DNA of 64,000 nt from Chryseobacterium balustinum (GCF_900168205.1 NZ_FUZE01000005.1:124001-188000), one strand, 5' to 3'; positions 35,495 through 45,233 are shown, numbered from the stretch's first letter. Numbers and translations: made by a program. The notes: generated by a model not told the origin, from the sequence alone.

Positions 35495-35833
35495 TATTCG
35501 CAGATTAATAATATTAAAAGTCGTAATCTAAACCAGATTGCGACTTTTTTATGGAATTTCTTTATTGAATTGAAATTTTCATTGTTAGACCGTATTTTTT
35601 TATTGCATTTATTATTGTTAAATTAGGGATTGGCTTATTTTGTTAAGTTATTGTTGTTGAGTTGTTTGTGGTTGTTTTAAATGGTGTGGTGGTGCAGTGT
35701 AATTAAATGTTTGTTTAAAGATATTTCATTTATTTAGCTTTATTGTTAGTTTGTTTTTAAAAATTTAACATTTTTTTTGAATTGTAATGTTAATATTTAT
35801 TAATTTTAGCCTCTAATTTTAATTCAACTGAAT
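35495..35833. other. 339-base intergenic region upstream of the first adhesin-like gene
   Basis: It starts with the dnaE terminator. The remainder is AT-rich, and the stretch 35640-35700 is strongly T/G-biased with repeated GTTGTT and TGTTTG. No full TAnnTTTG element is seen close to the next start, and no open frame stands out. Confidence 0.5.
35514..35551 (+). terminator. terminator after dnaE
   Basis: AAAAGTCG-AATCT pairs with AGATT-CGACTTTT (one internal mismatch), followed by T. Confidence 0.8.
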
Positions 35834-38800
35834 ATGAGAAAATTTTTATTGATGTGCATGGTAGCTCTGGGAATGAGTGTAGATGCGCAGATTACTGTAG
35901 GAAGCGGTAATACTACCACAGGTGTGGTACCGTGGAATGCCAATTATGGATATTCTTACCAGCAAATGATTTATCCCCAATCTTCAATAACTGTTGGGGG
36001 GACAATAACATCACTAAACTTTACGAGTGCGGGTACTATCCCTACAACATCTACTGGCGCAACACCTAATACACCTCAGGCTGCTAATAGTAGTTTTAAA
36101 GTGTATATAGGTCATACAACGAAGGCAACATTTGGATCGGCTACAGACTGGGAGCCACTTTCTAACCTTACTTTAGTCTATGATGGTACATTAACAATGC
36201 CAACAACTAGTGGGCAAGATTTAACAATACCGCTAACAACTCCCTTTGCGTATAATAATACGGATAATTTAGTAGTGGCAATTCACGAATATTCTCCTGG
36301 GTATGCTAGTTATAGTTGGCTTGGAAGCACAGGACAGACAGATATGAATATCTATCTTAGAAGTGATAGTACTAATCCTAATCCTGTTTCACCAACTTCT
36401 GGTACAAGAGGGTCAGTAACAGCAAAAGTAGTTTTAGGAGGATTGGTTGCGACAACTGCGCCGGCTTGTTCTGTAATAAGCGCCCCTGCTAATGCTTCAA
36501 CGAGTGTTTCTATTACCCCTACATTGTCTTGGTCACAAAGCCCATTAGCTAGCAGTTATGAAATTGCTATAGGAACTACACCTGGAAGCGCAAATGTAAT
36601 GCCACTTACTAATGTCGGAAATGTGCTTACTTATACACTGCCGGCTGCAAATGCTTTAGCATACAGCTCATCATATTACTTAACTGTTTATCCTAAAAAT
36701 GCTATTGGATCGGCAACAGGTTGTACATCTAATATGTTTACAACCGTGGTAATTCCTTGTCCATCAGTATCTGCACCAACTGGTTCTGCTACTGCGGTGT
36801 CTTTAACTCCTGCTTTTACTTGGTCAGCCGTTACAGGAGCTACAGGATATAAATTATCAATCGGTACAACGGCTGGAGCTACAGATATTTTGAATAACTC
36901 TGATCTTGGGAATGTATTAACTTATACATATGCTCAAGCACCGACATTAAATTACAATACTAAATATTATTATACATTAAATTCTTATAGCGCTTCATCT
37001 AACTCTACGGGTTGTAGTGAAAGAAATTTTACAACGAAAACATTATGTCCATCTGTTACTGCTCCAGCCTCTAGTGCTACTGGAGTCTCGATAGCACCTA
37101 CTTTTACTTGGACTGCAAATACAGATGCTACTGGCTATAGAATTTCTATCGGAACTACAGCAGGGGCGACTGATATTTTAAACAATGTTGATGTAGGTAA
37201 TGTTTTAACTTATATTTATAATGGTACTGCTTTAAGCTATAACACTAAATATTTTTATACGGTAAATGCTTATAATGGTGCTATTGCTTCTATGGGTTGT
37301 ACTGAAAGAAATTTTACAACAAAAACATTATGTCCATCAGTTACTGCTCCGGCTTCTAATGCAACTGGAGTTTCAATAACACCTACTTTTACTTGGACCG
37401 CAAATACTGATGCTACTGGCTATAGAATTTCTATTGGAACCACTGCAGGCGCTACTAATATTTTGAATAATGTAGATGTAGGAAGTGTTTTAACATATAC
37501 ACTACCAACATCCTTAGCTTATGGTGTGAAATATTTCTATACCATTAATGCTTATAATGCAACTGCTACTTCGGTGGGTTGTACAGAAAGAAGTTTTACA
37601 ACGCTTACTTTATGTCCTACGGTGAGTGCTCCTGCATCTAATGCGGCTGGAGTATCTGTAACACCAACATTTACTTGGGCTGCGGTAAATAACGTAACAG
37701 GTTATAGAATTTCTATAGGTACTACATCGGGAGGAACTGATGTTTTGAATTTATTTGATGTTGGTAATGTTCTTACTTACACGCTTCCTACACCATTAAA
37801 CAATTCTACTCAATACTATTACACAATTGTTGGTTATGTCGGAACTCAAGCTTCTTCTGGGTGTTCTGAAAGAAGTTTCTCTACGGTTTGTTCATCAACA
37901 AATGTACCTTATACATTAGATTTTGAAAGTGTAACAACTCCTTCTCTACCGCTTTGTACTGCTGTATTAAATGCGGGTTCAGGAAATGCATGGAAGACAG
38001 CAACAGCCCCTACAGGTGTAGGTTTTACTGGTAAGGCGCTCAACTATTCATATAACAGTAGTAATGCTGCAAATACTTGGTTTTTTACACAAGGGATTAA
38101 TTTAACGGCTGGAGTTAGTTATAGAATTAAATATAAATACGCTAATTCTTCGGGAACAAATCAGTTTTTAGAAAAGTTAAAGGTGGCTTATGGAAGTGCT
38201 GCAACTGTAGCGGGAATGACTAATGTACTTGCTGCTCATGAGACTACCACTGGTGCTCCGGCACTTCCTGCTGGAACAACAATTAGCTCAGCCAATCCAA
38301 CAGATGGTTTCTATACACTAGGTAATGCTACATCTAACTTTGTAGATTTTACGCCAACTTCAACAGGCGTGTATTATTTTGGTTTTAATGCATATTCTGT
38401 TAAAGACATGAACCAGATTTATGTGGATGATATTAATATCGATGTTACTCCTACTTGTTTTGAACCTACTTCTGTAACTGTTGCTTTAGCTTCAATTACA
38501 GCATCAGGTGCAAGTGTATCGTGGGGTGCTCCTTCTGTTGTTCCTGGTAATGGTTATGAAGTTTATTATAGCACCTCTAACGTGGCTCCTAATACTTCAA
38601 CTGTACTGAATTCTAGTAATTCTACGGTTTCATCTTCGACCTCAGTTCCTTTGGTAGGTTTAGCTTCGGCAACAAATTATTATGTATGGGTGAGATCAGT
38701 TTGTGGAGCAAATGACAAGAGTATATGGTCAACTTCTACTACGTTCAAAACTTTGTGCACGGCATTTAATGCACCATTTACTGAGAATTTCAATTCGGGA

Positions 38801-39583
38801 AGTCTTGCTAATTGTTGGTCTACATACAGTACAAATAATACAGGTTATGCTCTTTGGCAATTTGGTAGCTCTACTCAAGATTACGGTACTACTTATAGTG
38901 CTGCTGGTCAAAATAATACTGCCGGTCAGTTTGCTTACGTAGATGCATCTGATCCGTATACAGGTGCAAGTGTACACGATGTAACTTTAGTTTCACCAAC
39001 GGTAAACCTAGCGGGTCTTTCTGTTCCTACATTAGAATTCAGATGGTTTAAAAATCATGGTGCTGAAGTGAATCCTACAAGTCAGCCTGCTTATGATAAT
39101 AATAAGTTGACGGTGGAAGTGATGGATGTAGCTACCTCTACTTGGCAAGCTGTATTTACAAGTACTTCTAATGCGGCAACATGGAGAACAGAGACTATCG
39201 CTCTACCTAGTTCATATGTTGGAAAAACGATACAAGTGAGATTTGTGGTTGATAAAAATGTTGCTGGAAACGGATATTTTTACGATAATGTGTTGCTTGA
39301 TGACGTTAGTTTAAAAGAAGGGACAAATTTAGCAACAGCTGAAATTAAAATTGATAAAAATAACATCAAAGTTTATCCAAACCCATTCACTGATATTCTT
39401 AACATCTCAGATGTAAGCAATGTGAAATCTATTTCTGTAGTAGATATATCAGGTAAATTGGTTAAAACTTTTGATAAGCCAGAGTCTGCTCTTCATTTAG
39501 GAGGATTAAATTCAGGAATGTATTTAGTTGTTCTGAACATGAAAGATGGTTCTAAGCAAACTATAAAAGCAATTAAAAAATAA
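35834..39583 (+). CDS. large secreted repeat protein with type A T9SS sorting domain
   Basis: Exported protein of 1249 residues, probably a surface adhesin or matrix protein. The signal peptide ends at about VDAQ (residue 19). Residues 20-210 form an N-terminal beta-sandwich. Five tandem repeats of about 95 residues (212-685) follow; each starts with Cys (CPSVTAPASNATGVSITPTF type), contains GYRISIGTT and VGNVLTYTL, and ends GCTERSFTT. The next part has two jelly-roll-like domains (about 690-870, 985-1165) around a fibronectin III-like domain (about 873-970; GYEVYYSTSN). The C-terminus is a type A T9SS sorting domain ending AIKK. No catalytic motif is seen. Two similar genes follow; each has its own terminator. 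Confidence 0.85.
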   Translation: MRKFLLMCMVALGMSVDAQITVGSGNTTTGVVPWNANYGYSYQQMIYPQSSITVGGTITSLNFTSAGTIPTTSTGATPNTPQAANSSFKVYIGHTTKATFGSATDWEPLSNLTLVYDGTLTMPTTSGQDLTIPLTTPFAYNNTDNLVVAIHEYSPGYASYSWLGSTGQTDMNIYLRSDSTNPNPVSPTSGTRGSVTAKVVLGGLVATTAPACSVISAPANASTSVSITPTLSWSQSPLASSYEIAIGTTPGSANVMPLTNVGNVLTYTLPAANALAYSSSYYLTVYPKNAIGSATGCTSNMFTTVVIPCPSVSAPTGSATAVSLTPAFTWSAVTGATGYKLSIGTTAGATDILNNSDLGNVLTYTYAQAPTLNYNTKYYYTLNSYSASSNSTGCSERNFTTKTLCPSVTAPASSATGVSIAPTFTWTANTDATGYRISIGTTAGATDILNNVDVGNVLTYIYNGTALSYNTKYFYTVNAYNGAIASMGCTERNFTTKTLCPSVTAPASNATGVSITPTFTWTANTDATGYRISIGTTAGATNILNNVDVGSVLTYTLPTSLAYGVKYFYTINAYNATATSVGCTERSFTTLTLCPTVSAPASNAAGVSVTPTFTWAAVNNVTGYRISIGTTSGGTDVLNLFDVGNVLTYTLPTPLNNSTQYYYTIVGYVGTQASSGCSERSFSTVCSSTNVPYTLDFESVTTPSLPLCTAVLNAGSGNAWKTATAPTGVGFTGKALNYSYNSSNAANTWFFTQGINLTAGVSYRIKYKYANSSGTNQFLEKLKVAYGSAATVAGMTNVLAAHETTTGAPALPAGTTISSANPTDGFYTLGNATSNFVDFTPTSTGVYYFGFNAYSVKDMNQIYVDDINIDVTPTCFEPTSVTVALASITASGASVSWGAPSVVPGNGYEVYYSTSNVAPNTSTVLNSSNSTVSSSTSVPLVGLASATNYYVWVRSVCGANDKSIWSTSTTFKTLCTAFNAPFTENFNSGSLANCWSTYSTNNTGYALWQFGSSTQDYGTTYSAAGQNNTAGQFAYVDASDPYTGASVHDVTLVSPTVNLAGLSVPTLEFRWFKNHGAEVNPTSQPAYDNNKLTVEVMDVATSTWQAVFTSTSNAATWRTETIALPSSYVGKTIQVRFVVDKNVAGNGYFYDNVLLDDVSLKEGTNLATAEIKIDKNNIKVYPNPFTDILNISDVSNVKSISVVDISGKLVKTFDKPESALHLGGLNSGMYLVVLNMKDGSKQTIKAIKK
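36467..37888 (+). repeat. five tandem ~285-base coding repeats
   Basis: Internal repeats of the first adhesin-like gene. The third and fourth units (near 37040-37320 and 37330-37610) are the most alike, with long shared DNA stretches such as ACTGCTCC, CTGGCTATAGAATTTCTAT and ACAACGAAAACATTATGTCC, pointing to recent duplication. Confidence 0.8.
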
Positions 39584-39601
39584 TTTATTTTAAATTTCTT
39601 T

Positions 39602-39637
39602 AGAGAGGCTGGTCGATTGATCAGCCTCTTTTTTTAA
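39602..39637 (+). terminator. terminator after the first adhesin-like gene
   Basis: AGAGGCTGGTC pairs with GATCAGCCTCT (one G-T pair) across a four-base loop, followed by seven T. Confidence 0.85.
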
Positions 39638-39875
39638 TTACTAAGGTGATGAAGTTGAAAATAATCAAATGCAATTATTAGATTTGATTGTATTTCTAAA
39701 TTATACAATATAAATAGCGGGATAAAAGTGCTTTTATTGCGTAGTTTTTAAATGTTATATTACTATTTAAAAATGATAATTATTGTATTTGTTTGAGTTT
39801 TTGTTATTTATTGTTGTTGTTTATTGTTGAAATATTGTAAATTGTTGCTTCTTTAACAAAATAACTATATTAATT

Positions 39876-41480
39876 ATGAAAATTTTATTATTAACTTTAT
39901 TTGGTTTAATTTCAAGCAGTATGTTTTCACAAACATATTGTACACCCGCTTTTTTAAGTGGTTGCGATGAAGGAGATCAAATTGATAGTTTTGAAATTCC
40001 TGGAGCTTCCTTTAGTCATTTAAATACAGGATGTTCTAATGGCGCGTATGGAGACTTTACCTCGCAATCTATTAACATGAATGCGGGAGTGGATTATTCA
40101 TTCTCAATTAGTCATGGCTATGGGTCTCAAAATGTGAAAATTTGGATTGATTATAATAATGATGGAATATTTACAAATGCAGCTCCTGAATTAGTTGCTA
40201 CTGCTTCAAGCGTGACTCAAGGTGGTGTGTATACAACAAATGGGAGTATCTCTATTCTTTCAACGGTATCATCAGGTACTTATAGAATGCGTGTTGCAGA
40301 TCGATTTAATACTGAGCCAGATCCCTGTAATGCAGATGGGTTTGGGGAAGCTCATGATTATACGCTTGTAATAGGTGCGGCTCCAAGTTGCTTAGCTCCT
40401 ACAAACTTATCAATATCTGCTGTTACTGCCTATGCTTCAAATCTTTCTTGGACCGCTTCTTCGAGTACCCCGGGAGTTGGATATGAGTATTATCTGTCTA
40501 CTTCAGCGACATCTCCATTGAGTACGGCTGTTGCAACTGGAGTTGTTGCAAATCCAAATATTAGTACTCCTTTATCTAATTTATCACCTTTTACAACTTA
40601 TTATGTTTGGGTAAGGTCAGTTTGTTCTACTGTTTCTAAGAGTGCGTGGTCTGCATTTGCTACTTTTACAACTTTGTGTGGAGTAATAACGCCAAATTTC
40701 ACTTTTGATTTTTCTTCGGGAATTAACGATTGTTGGGAGGAAGCGAATAGTGGAACTCCTTCTACCACTCCTTCAGGAACCTATTCAGACTGGTACGAAA
40801 AAGCATTTTTGAATGATGTCAACGCTACAGGTGGAGCAATGGCTGTAAATCTTTATACAAGTTCATGGGATCCCTTAACGTTTGATTCTTGGTTAATTAC
40901 TCCAGGATTTAATCTTTCTGCAGGAGGGTATCGTGTAAAATTCGATTATGGCTTAACTGAATATGGGGATGAGACGCCTGGTTCTTTTGGTTCAGATGAT
41001 ATTGTTCAATTTGTTGTTTCTCAGGATGGAGGAGCTACATGGACTGTATTGCAGACTTGGACTGCTTCAAGTAATGTATCTAATAATTCAACTCAGTATT
41101 CATATGATTTAACTTCTTATACAGGAGCGAATACTAAGTTCGGTTTTTATGCGACAAATGGTGCTGTAGCAGATTCTGAAGATGTAGAATTTTTTATAGA
41201 TAATTTTGTTATTGAGCAACTTACATTATCAACAAACGAGGCAGTGATTAAGAAGAATAATATCAAAGCGTATCCAAATCCATTTGCTGATGTCTTGAAT
41301 ATTTCAGATGCGAGCAATGTGAAATCTATCTCTGTGATGGATGTTGCAGGTAGAGTTGTGAAAAGTTTTGATAAGCCAGAATCTACTCTTCATTTAGGAG
41401 GATTAAATTCAGGAATGTATTTAGTTGTTCTGAATATGAAAGATGGTTCTAAGCAAACAATTAAAGCGATTAAAAAATAA
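39876..41480 (+). CDS. secreted GEVED/fibronectin III protein with type A T9SS sorting domain
   Basis: Exported protein of 534 residues. The signal peptide ends near SSMFSQ. Residues about 20-170 match the GEVED domain, with the hallmark IDYNNDGIF and a late GEAHDYTLVIG. A fibronectin III-like domain (about 172-270; GYEYYLSTSATSP, TTYYVWVRSVCS) follows, then a jelly-roll-like domain (about 275-455; DSWLITPGFNLSAGGYRVKF, FFIDNFVIEQ) and the T9SS type A domain. It is a shorter relative of the genes on both sides. It probably binds a surface or polymer; no catalytic residues are seen. The upstream 292 bases are T/G-rich (TTGTTGTT). Confidence 0.85.
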   Translation: MKILLLTLFGLISSSMFSQTYCTPAFLSGCDEGDQIDSFEIPGASFSHLNTGCSNGAYGDFTSQSINMNAGVDYSFSISHGYGSQNVKIWIDYNNDGIFTNAAPELVATASSVTQGGVYTTNGSISILSTVSSGTYRMRVADRFNTEPDPCNADGFGEAHDYTLVIGAAPSCLAPTNLSISAVTAYASNLSWTASSSTPGVGYEYYLSTSATSPLSTAVATGVVANPNISTPLSNLSPFTTYYVWVRSVCSTVSKSAWSAFATFTTLCGVITPNFTFDFSSGINDCWEEANSGTPSTTPSGTYSDWYEKAFLNDVNATGGAMAVNLYTSSWDPLTFDSWLITPGFNLSAGGYRVKFDYGLTEYGDETPGSFGSDDIVQFVVSQDGGATWTVLQTWTASSNVSNNSTQYSYDLTSYTGANTKFGFYATNGAVADSEDVEFFIDNFVIEQLTLSTNEAVIKKNNIKAYPNPFADVLNISDASNVKSISVMDVAGRVVKSFDKPESTLHLGGLNSGMYLVVLNMKDGSKQTIKAIKK

Positions 41481-41503
41481 TAATCTTTAATTAATAGTAT
41501 TTA

Positions 41504-41535
41504 GATAGCGGCTTTAATGGCCGCTATTTTTTTTA
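41504..41535 (+). terminator. terminator after the second adhesin-like gene
   Basis: ATAGCGGC pairs with GCCGCTAT, followed by eight T. Confidence 0.85.
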
Positions 41536-41775
41536 AAATGAAATTGAATGTAGTAGAGTTAAAAACAATAAAATACAAATATTTGGTTTAATTATATTTT
41601 AAAATTATGGATGTAAACTATTTAAAATAATTGTTATTTCCCTTACGCTTGATAAATATGAATAATTTAATAGATTTATTCTTTTGTTGCTTTAATTAAA
41701 ATAGATTTAGTGAATTATTATTTATTTTACATTAAAAAGTATTAATTTAGTATATAATTAATAAAATGTTTTGTT

Positions 41776-44013
41776 GTGGGAAAAATTTTATTCACGTGTA
41801 TGATGTTATTGGGAATAATGTCATCAGCACAAATCTCTTACACGTACGGATGGGAACCTACTGGCGACGGATCTTGGACTTCTAGCGGGTCGGGTTCATT
41901 TAGTAGGTCAACAACTACACCATGTGGTGGAACAGCAGGCATGAGAGCTAATAATTATTATAATTATTCTTCTTATTTAGTATCTCCGGCATTAATAGGA
42001 ACAAATGGCGGGGATTTAAATGTGAGTTTTGCTTATAAGGTCACCGAATATTCTAGCAATGATACAGGTGTTTCGTTAGCAGATTTTGGTGTCATAAAAT
42101 TAGAGTGGGCAACTTCAGCAACAGGACCATGGACGACGGCTTATACAATAGATAATACAAGCCATGTGGTATCTGCTTCTTGTGCTACTAAGTCAACTAC
42201 TATTACTGGTTTACCGGGTTCTGGAAATTTGTTTATTAGATTTGAAGCAAAATCTGGGCTCGATTCATCAGATAACTATGTTTATTTTGATGATATTAAT
42301 GTAACTCAAGGTGCTGCACCATCTTGTCCTAGCCCAGGTTCTGCAGTCTTAACTTCTTTTACAACTAGTTCAGCTGCTCTTTCTTGGGCTGCCCCGCCTA
42401 CGGCACCTGCAAATGGATACCAGGTTTATTACAGCACTACAAATACAGCACCTACATCTTCTACAGTGTTGAATGCTACAAACTCTGTATCTTCATCTAC
42501 AGCTACGGCAAATATTCCAGGTCTATCTCCTAATACAGCATATTATACTTGGGTAAGATCATCTTGCTCTTCTGCAGATAATAGTATTTGGATAGGTCCT
42601 GTAAATATTTACACAGGGTACTGTTTGCCTTCTACCACAAATCAAGATTCTTGGATTTCAGATTTCACATCTACAGGAGCTGCTACTAATATGGCTTATT
42701 CTTCTCCTGTTGGTGGAACAGGAGGTTATCAGAATTTAACGGCTAATTTAAAAATTGCAAACTATGCAGGAAGTGTAACTCCAATTTCTTTAACTGCAGG
42801 TGGGCCTACTGTAGGTTTTGCGGTTTGGGTTGATTGGAATAATAATTTGACTTTCGAAGCGTCTGAAATTGTATATGCTACAACTTCTTATACTACGACT
42901 ACTTCTGGTGCTTCTATCACAGTTCCTTCAGGTACAGCATTAGGGAATTATAGAATGAGAGTGGTTACAAATTATAACAATAGTGCACCTTCTAATCCTT
43001 GTGAGGTGTTCGCAAGAGGTGAGTATATTGATTTTACATTTGAAGTGACGGCAGTTCCGTCATGTTTGGTTCCTGCTACAGTAACATCTTCTGCCGTAAC
43101 AAGTAACTCTGCTACAATTTCTTGGACAGCTCCTACGCCAGCTCCGGCTAATGGATATGAGTATTATTATTCTACAACTAATACAACTCCTAATTTAGGG
43201 ACTGTAATTACAGGTACATCACAGCCTTTAAGTCCGCTTGCACCACTTACCACTTATTATTATTGGGTAAGATCAGTATGTTCTTCAAGTTCTGTGAGCA
43301 CTTGGGCTACAGGTTCATTTACTACATTAGCTACGCCGCCTGCGAATGATGCTTGTTCTTCAGCAACTGCATTAACTCCGGGAATGAACTTTACTCAGAA
43401 TCCTTTAACGGGAACAACTATTGGTTCTACAAATACACCGGCCTTAACAGCTAGTTGTTTATTCACACCAACTAATGTGGGTGGAAACGTTTGGTATTCT
43501 GTGGTAGTTCCTTTATCTGGAAGTTTAACTATTGAAACAGATGCTGTTGCGGGGTCTCCACTTGCTGATACGGTTGTATCTGTATTTGCAGATTGCACAT
43601 CTACTACATCTATAGCGTGTAATGATGATGATGGAAATGGTAATTTTTCTAAAATATCGTTAACAGGGCAAATTCCGGGAGCTACATTGTATGTAAGTGT
43701 ATGGAGGTATTCTACGGCTACAGATGGAACGTTCCAGATTTCTGCTTATGATGCGAGTTTATCAACATCAGAAAATGGTAAGACTAAAAATGATATTAAG
43801 GCTTATCCAAACCCATTTGCTAATGTCTTGAATATTTCTGATGTTTCAAATGTAAAATCTATTTCTGTATTAGATATTGCGGGTAGAACAGTGAAAACGT
43901 TTGATAAGCCAGAGTTTACTCTTCATTTAGGAGGATTAAATTCAGGAATGTATTTAGTTGTTCTGAATATGAAAGATGGTTCTAAGCAAACAATTAAAGC
44001 AATTAAAAAATAA
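41776..44013 (+). CDS. secreted multi-domain protein with type A T9SS sorting domain
   Basis: Third member of the cluster, 745 residues. It seems to start with GTG (41776), giving a normal signal peptide ending MSSAQ; no in-frame ATG fits better. Order of parts: jelly-roll-like domain (about 20-180; YLVSPALIG, VYFDDINVTQG); fibronectin III-like domain (about 185-275; GYQVYYSTTNTAP); GEVED domain (about 280-430; WVDWNNNLTF, ARGEYIDFTFEV); second fibronectin III-like domain (about 432-520; GYEYYYSTTN); a pre-peptidase-like beta domain (about 525-665; NVWYSVVVPLSG, ACNDDDGNG); T9SS type A domain. The jelly-roll and GEVED parts appear in its two neighbours in other orders. Role unknown, adhesion likely. 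Confidence 0.85.
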   Translation: MGKILFTCMMLLGIMSSAQISYTYGWEPTGDGSWTSSGSGSFSRSTTTPCGGTAGMRANNYYNYSSYLVSPALIGTNGGDLNVSFAYKVTEYSSNDTGVSLADFGVIKLEWATSATGPWTTAYTIDNTSHVVSASCATKSTTITGLPGSGNLFIRFEAKSGLDSSDNYVYFDDINVTQGAAPSCPSPGSAVLTSFTTSSAALSWAAPPTAPANGYQVYYSTTNTAPTSSTVLNATNSVSSSTATANIPGLSPNTAYYTWVRSSCSSADNSIWIGPVNIYTGYCLPSTTNQDSWISDFTSTGAATNMAYSSPVGGTGGYQNLTANLKIANYAGSVTPISLTAGGPTVGFAVWVDWNNNLTFEASEIVYATTSYTTTTSGASITVPSGTALGNYRMRVVTNYNNSAPSNPCEVFARGEYIDFTFEVTAVPSCLVPATVTSSAVTSNSATISWTAPTPAPANGYEYYYSTTNTTPNLGTVITGTSQPLSPLAPLTTYYYWVRSVCSSSSVSTWATGSFTTLATPPANDACSSATALTPGMNFTQNPLTGTTIGSTNTPALTASCLFTPTNVGGNVWYSVVVPLSGSLTIETDAVAGSPLADTVVSVFADCTSTTSIACNDDDGNGNFSKISLTGQIPGATLYVSVWRYSTATDGTFQISAYDASLSTSENGKTKNDIKAYPNPFANVLNISDVSNVKSISVLDIAGRTVKTFDKPEFTLHLGGLNSGMYLVVLNMKDGSKQTIKAIKK

Positions 44014-44033
44014 TTTATTTTAAATTTATTTAC

Positions 44034-44068
44034 AACAAGAGACCTGTCATTGACAGATCTCTTGTTTG
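44034..44068 (+). terminator. terminator after the third adhesin-like gene
   Basis: CAAGAGACCTGTC pairs with GACAGATCTCTTG (one mismatch, loop ATT), followed by TTTG. Confidence 0.75.
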
Positions 44069-44093
44069 ACAAATAATCTTAAGGACTAATCAG

Positions 44094-44132
44094 AAAAAAG
44101 GCTTCCCGTTTTTGGAAAGCCTTTTTTATTTT
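44094..44132. terminator. bidirectional terminator
   Basis: AAAAAAGGCTT-CC pairs with GG-AAGCCTTTTTT between converging transcription units. Confidence 0.8.
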
Positions 44133-44140
44133 GTGCAATT

Positions 44141-44302
44141 TTAATTATCTGGAGATACCGGTTTGATGTCTCCCGTATTCATAAGGTCAAAAACTGTCGG
44201 GAAAAATAAAACGAGAATAAAATAAATAATAATCATTAATACAATTAAAGCAAATAGAATAAGAACTAAGCTATTGGGTCTGTTTTTCTTTTGTGGTTCC
44301 AT
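44141..44302 (-). CDS. small single-span membrane protein
   Basis: Protein of about 53 residues from ATG 44302: a short basic start (MEPQKKNRPN), one long hydrophobic segment (SLVLILFALIVLMIIIYFIL) and a short polar tail. The frame is open to 44368, which would overlap the end of the channel gene by 22 bases; the ATG at 44302 avoids this. The close spacing (44 bases) after the potassium channel gene suggests the same transcript. Function unknown; a channel accessory peptide is possible. Confidence 0.5.
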   Translation of the reverse strand: MEPQKKNRPNSLVLILFALIVLMIIIYFILVLFFPTVFDLMNTGDIKPVSPDN

Positions 44303-44346
44303 GATTTTGTCGATTTTAGTTGATAGATTATTTGGTATATAATCTA

Positions 44347-45174
44347 TTAAGCCAATTTCTTGCCACATTGTTTGCAGTACCTTGCATCATCGTCAATATC
44401 TTCGTTTCCGCAACGTTCACAAGTTAATTCGAGGTTTTGTCTTTTGTTTCTCATTTCGGCTGTTACAATACCTGTAGGAACAGCAATAATAGAATAACCG
44501 GCAAGCATTAAAATAACGGCAAAAAACTTACCTGTAGGTGTAATTGGGGAAACATCACCATAACCCACCGTAGTTACCGTTACTACTGCCCAGTAAATAG
44601 ATTGTGGAATGGTTTCAAAGCCAGGTCTGCCGCCTTCCACCATAAACATCAAAGAGCCAACGATTACAGAAAAAATAATTAAAAATAAAAGGAAAATATA
44701 GATCTTTCTTGAGCTATTTCTTAAAGCACGTACAATCACAGAGCCATCATTCATGAAATCTAACAGATTGAAAACCCTGAAAACACGCAGCATTCTAAGC
44801 ATTCTGAAAATCAGAAAATATTTGGTAACAGGAAAAAAGAAACTCAAGTAAAACGGAACCAACGAAAGAAAATCAATAATTCCGAAAAAACTGAAGATGT
44901 AATTTTTTTTATTTTTTAAAACAGCAATCCTAGCCCAGTATTCTGCAGTGAAAATTACAGAAATAATCCATTCTGAGACGATAAAATAAACATGGTATTT
45001 TTTATCAAGCTTAGGCACACTTTCCATCATGATAATGAAAGTACTTACTAAAATAAGTGATAGAAGTGTAATATCAAACAGTTTTCCGAGTTTTGTATCT
45101 GCTCGGTAAATAATACGGTACAGAAATCTTTTCCAAAGTTTGTCTCCCGGAATAAGATTGTGTTCTCTTTCCAT
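44347..45174 (-). CDS. voltage-gated-type potassium channel with zinc-ribbon tail
   Basis: Six-segment ion channel of 275 residues in the inner membrane. The voltage-sensor S4 is visible as RMLRMLRVFRVF with Arg at 124, 127, 130 and 133. The selectivity filter is TVGYGD (202-207). S1 (about 35-50), S2/S3 (about 62-110), S5 (157-178) and S6 (216-238) are present. The C-terminus carries four Cys as CxxC...CxxC (252, 255, 267, 270), a zinc ribbon (CERCGN, CKQCGKK). The channel part resembles KvAP-type prokaryotic Kv channels. On this strand TATGTTTG at 45217-45224 matches a -7 element. The gene is divergent from a Nif3-like gene. Confidence 0.9.
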   Translation of the reverse strand: MEREHNLIPGDKLWKRFLYRIIYRADTKLGKLFDITLLSLILVSTFIIMMESVPKLDKKYHVYFIVSEWIISVIFTAEYWARIAVLKNKKNYIFSFFGIIDFLSLVPFYLSFFFPVTKYFLIFRMLRMLRVFRVFNLLDFMNDGSVIVRALRNSSRKIYIFLLFLIIFSVIVGSLMFMVEGGRPGFETIPQSIYWAVVTVTTVGYGDVSPITPTGKFFAVILMLAGYSIIAVPTGIVTAEMRNKRQNLELTCERCGNEDIDDDARYCKQCGKKLA

Positions 45175-45233
45175 AATGTGTTTTTTATTTTAAATAAATT
45201 ATAACTAATTTCGTCACAAACATACATAATAAA

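Noticed and set aside
36467..37888. CRISPR-like array
   Set aside because: The repeats are ~285-base coding repeats that form protein domains; there are no short repeats with unique spacers.
28453..44013. A new multi-gene defence or toxin system around dnaE
   Set aside because: The neighbours are a secreted protease and surface proteins with ordinary sorting signals; no nuclease, NTPase or toxin motif other than in DnaE was seen.
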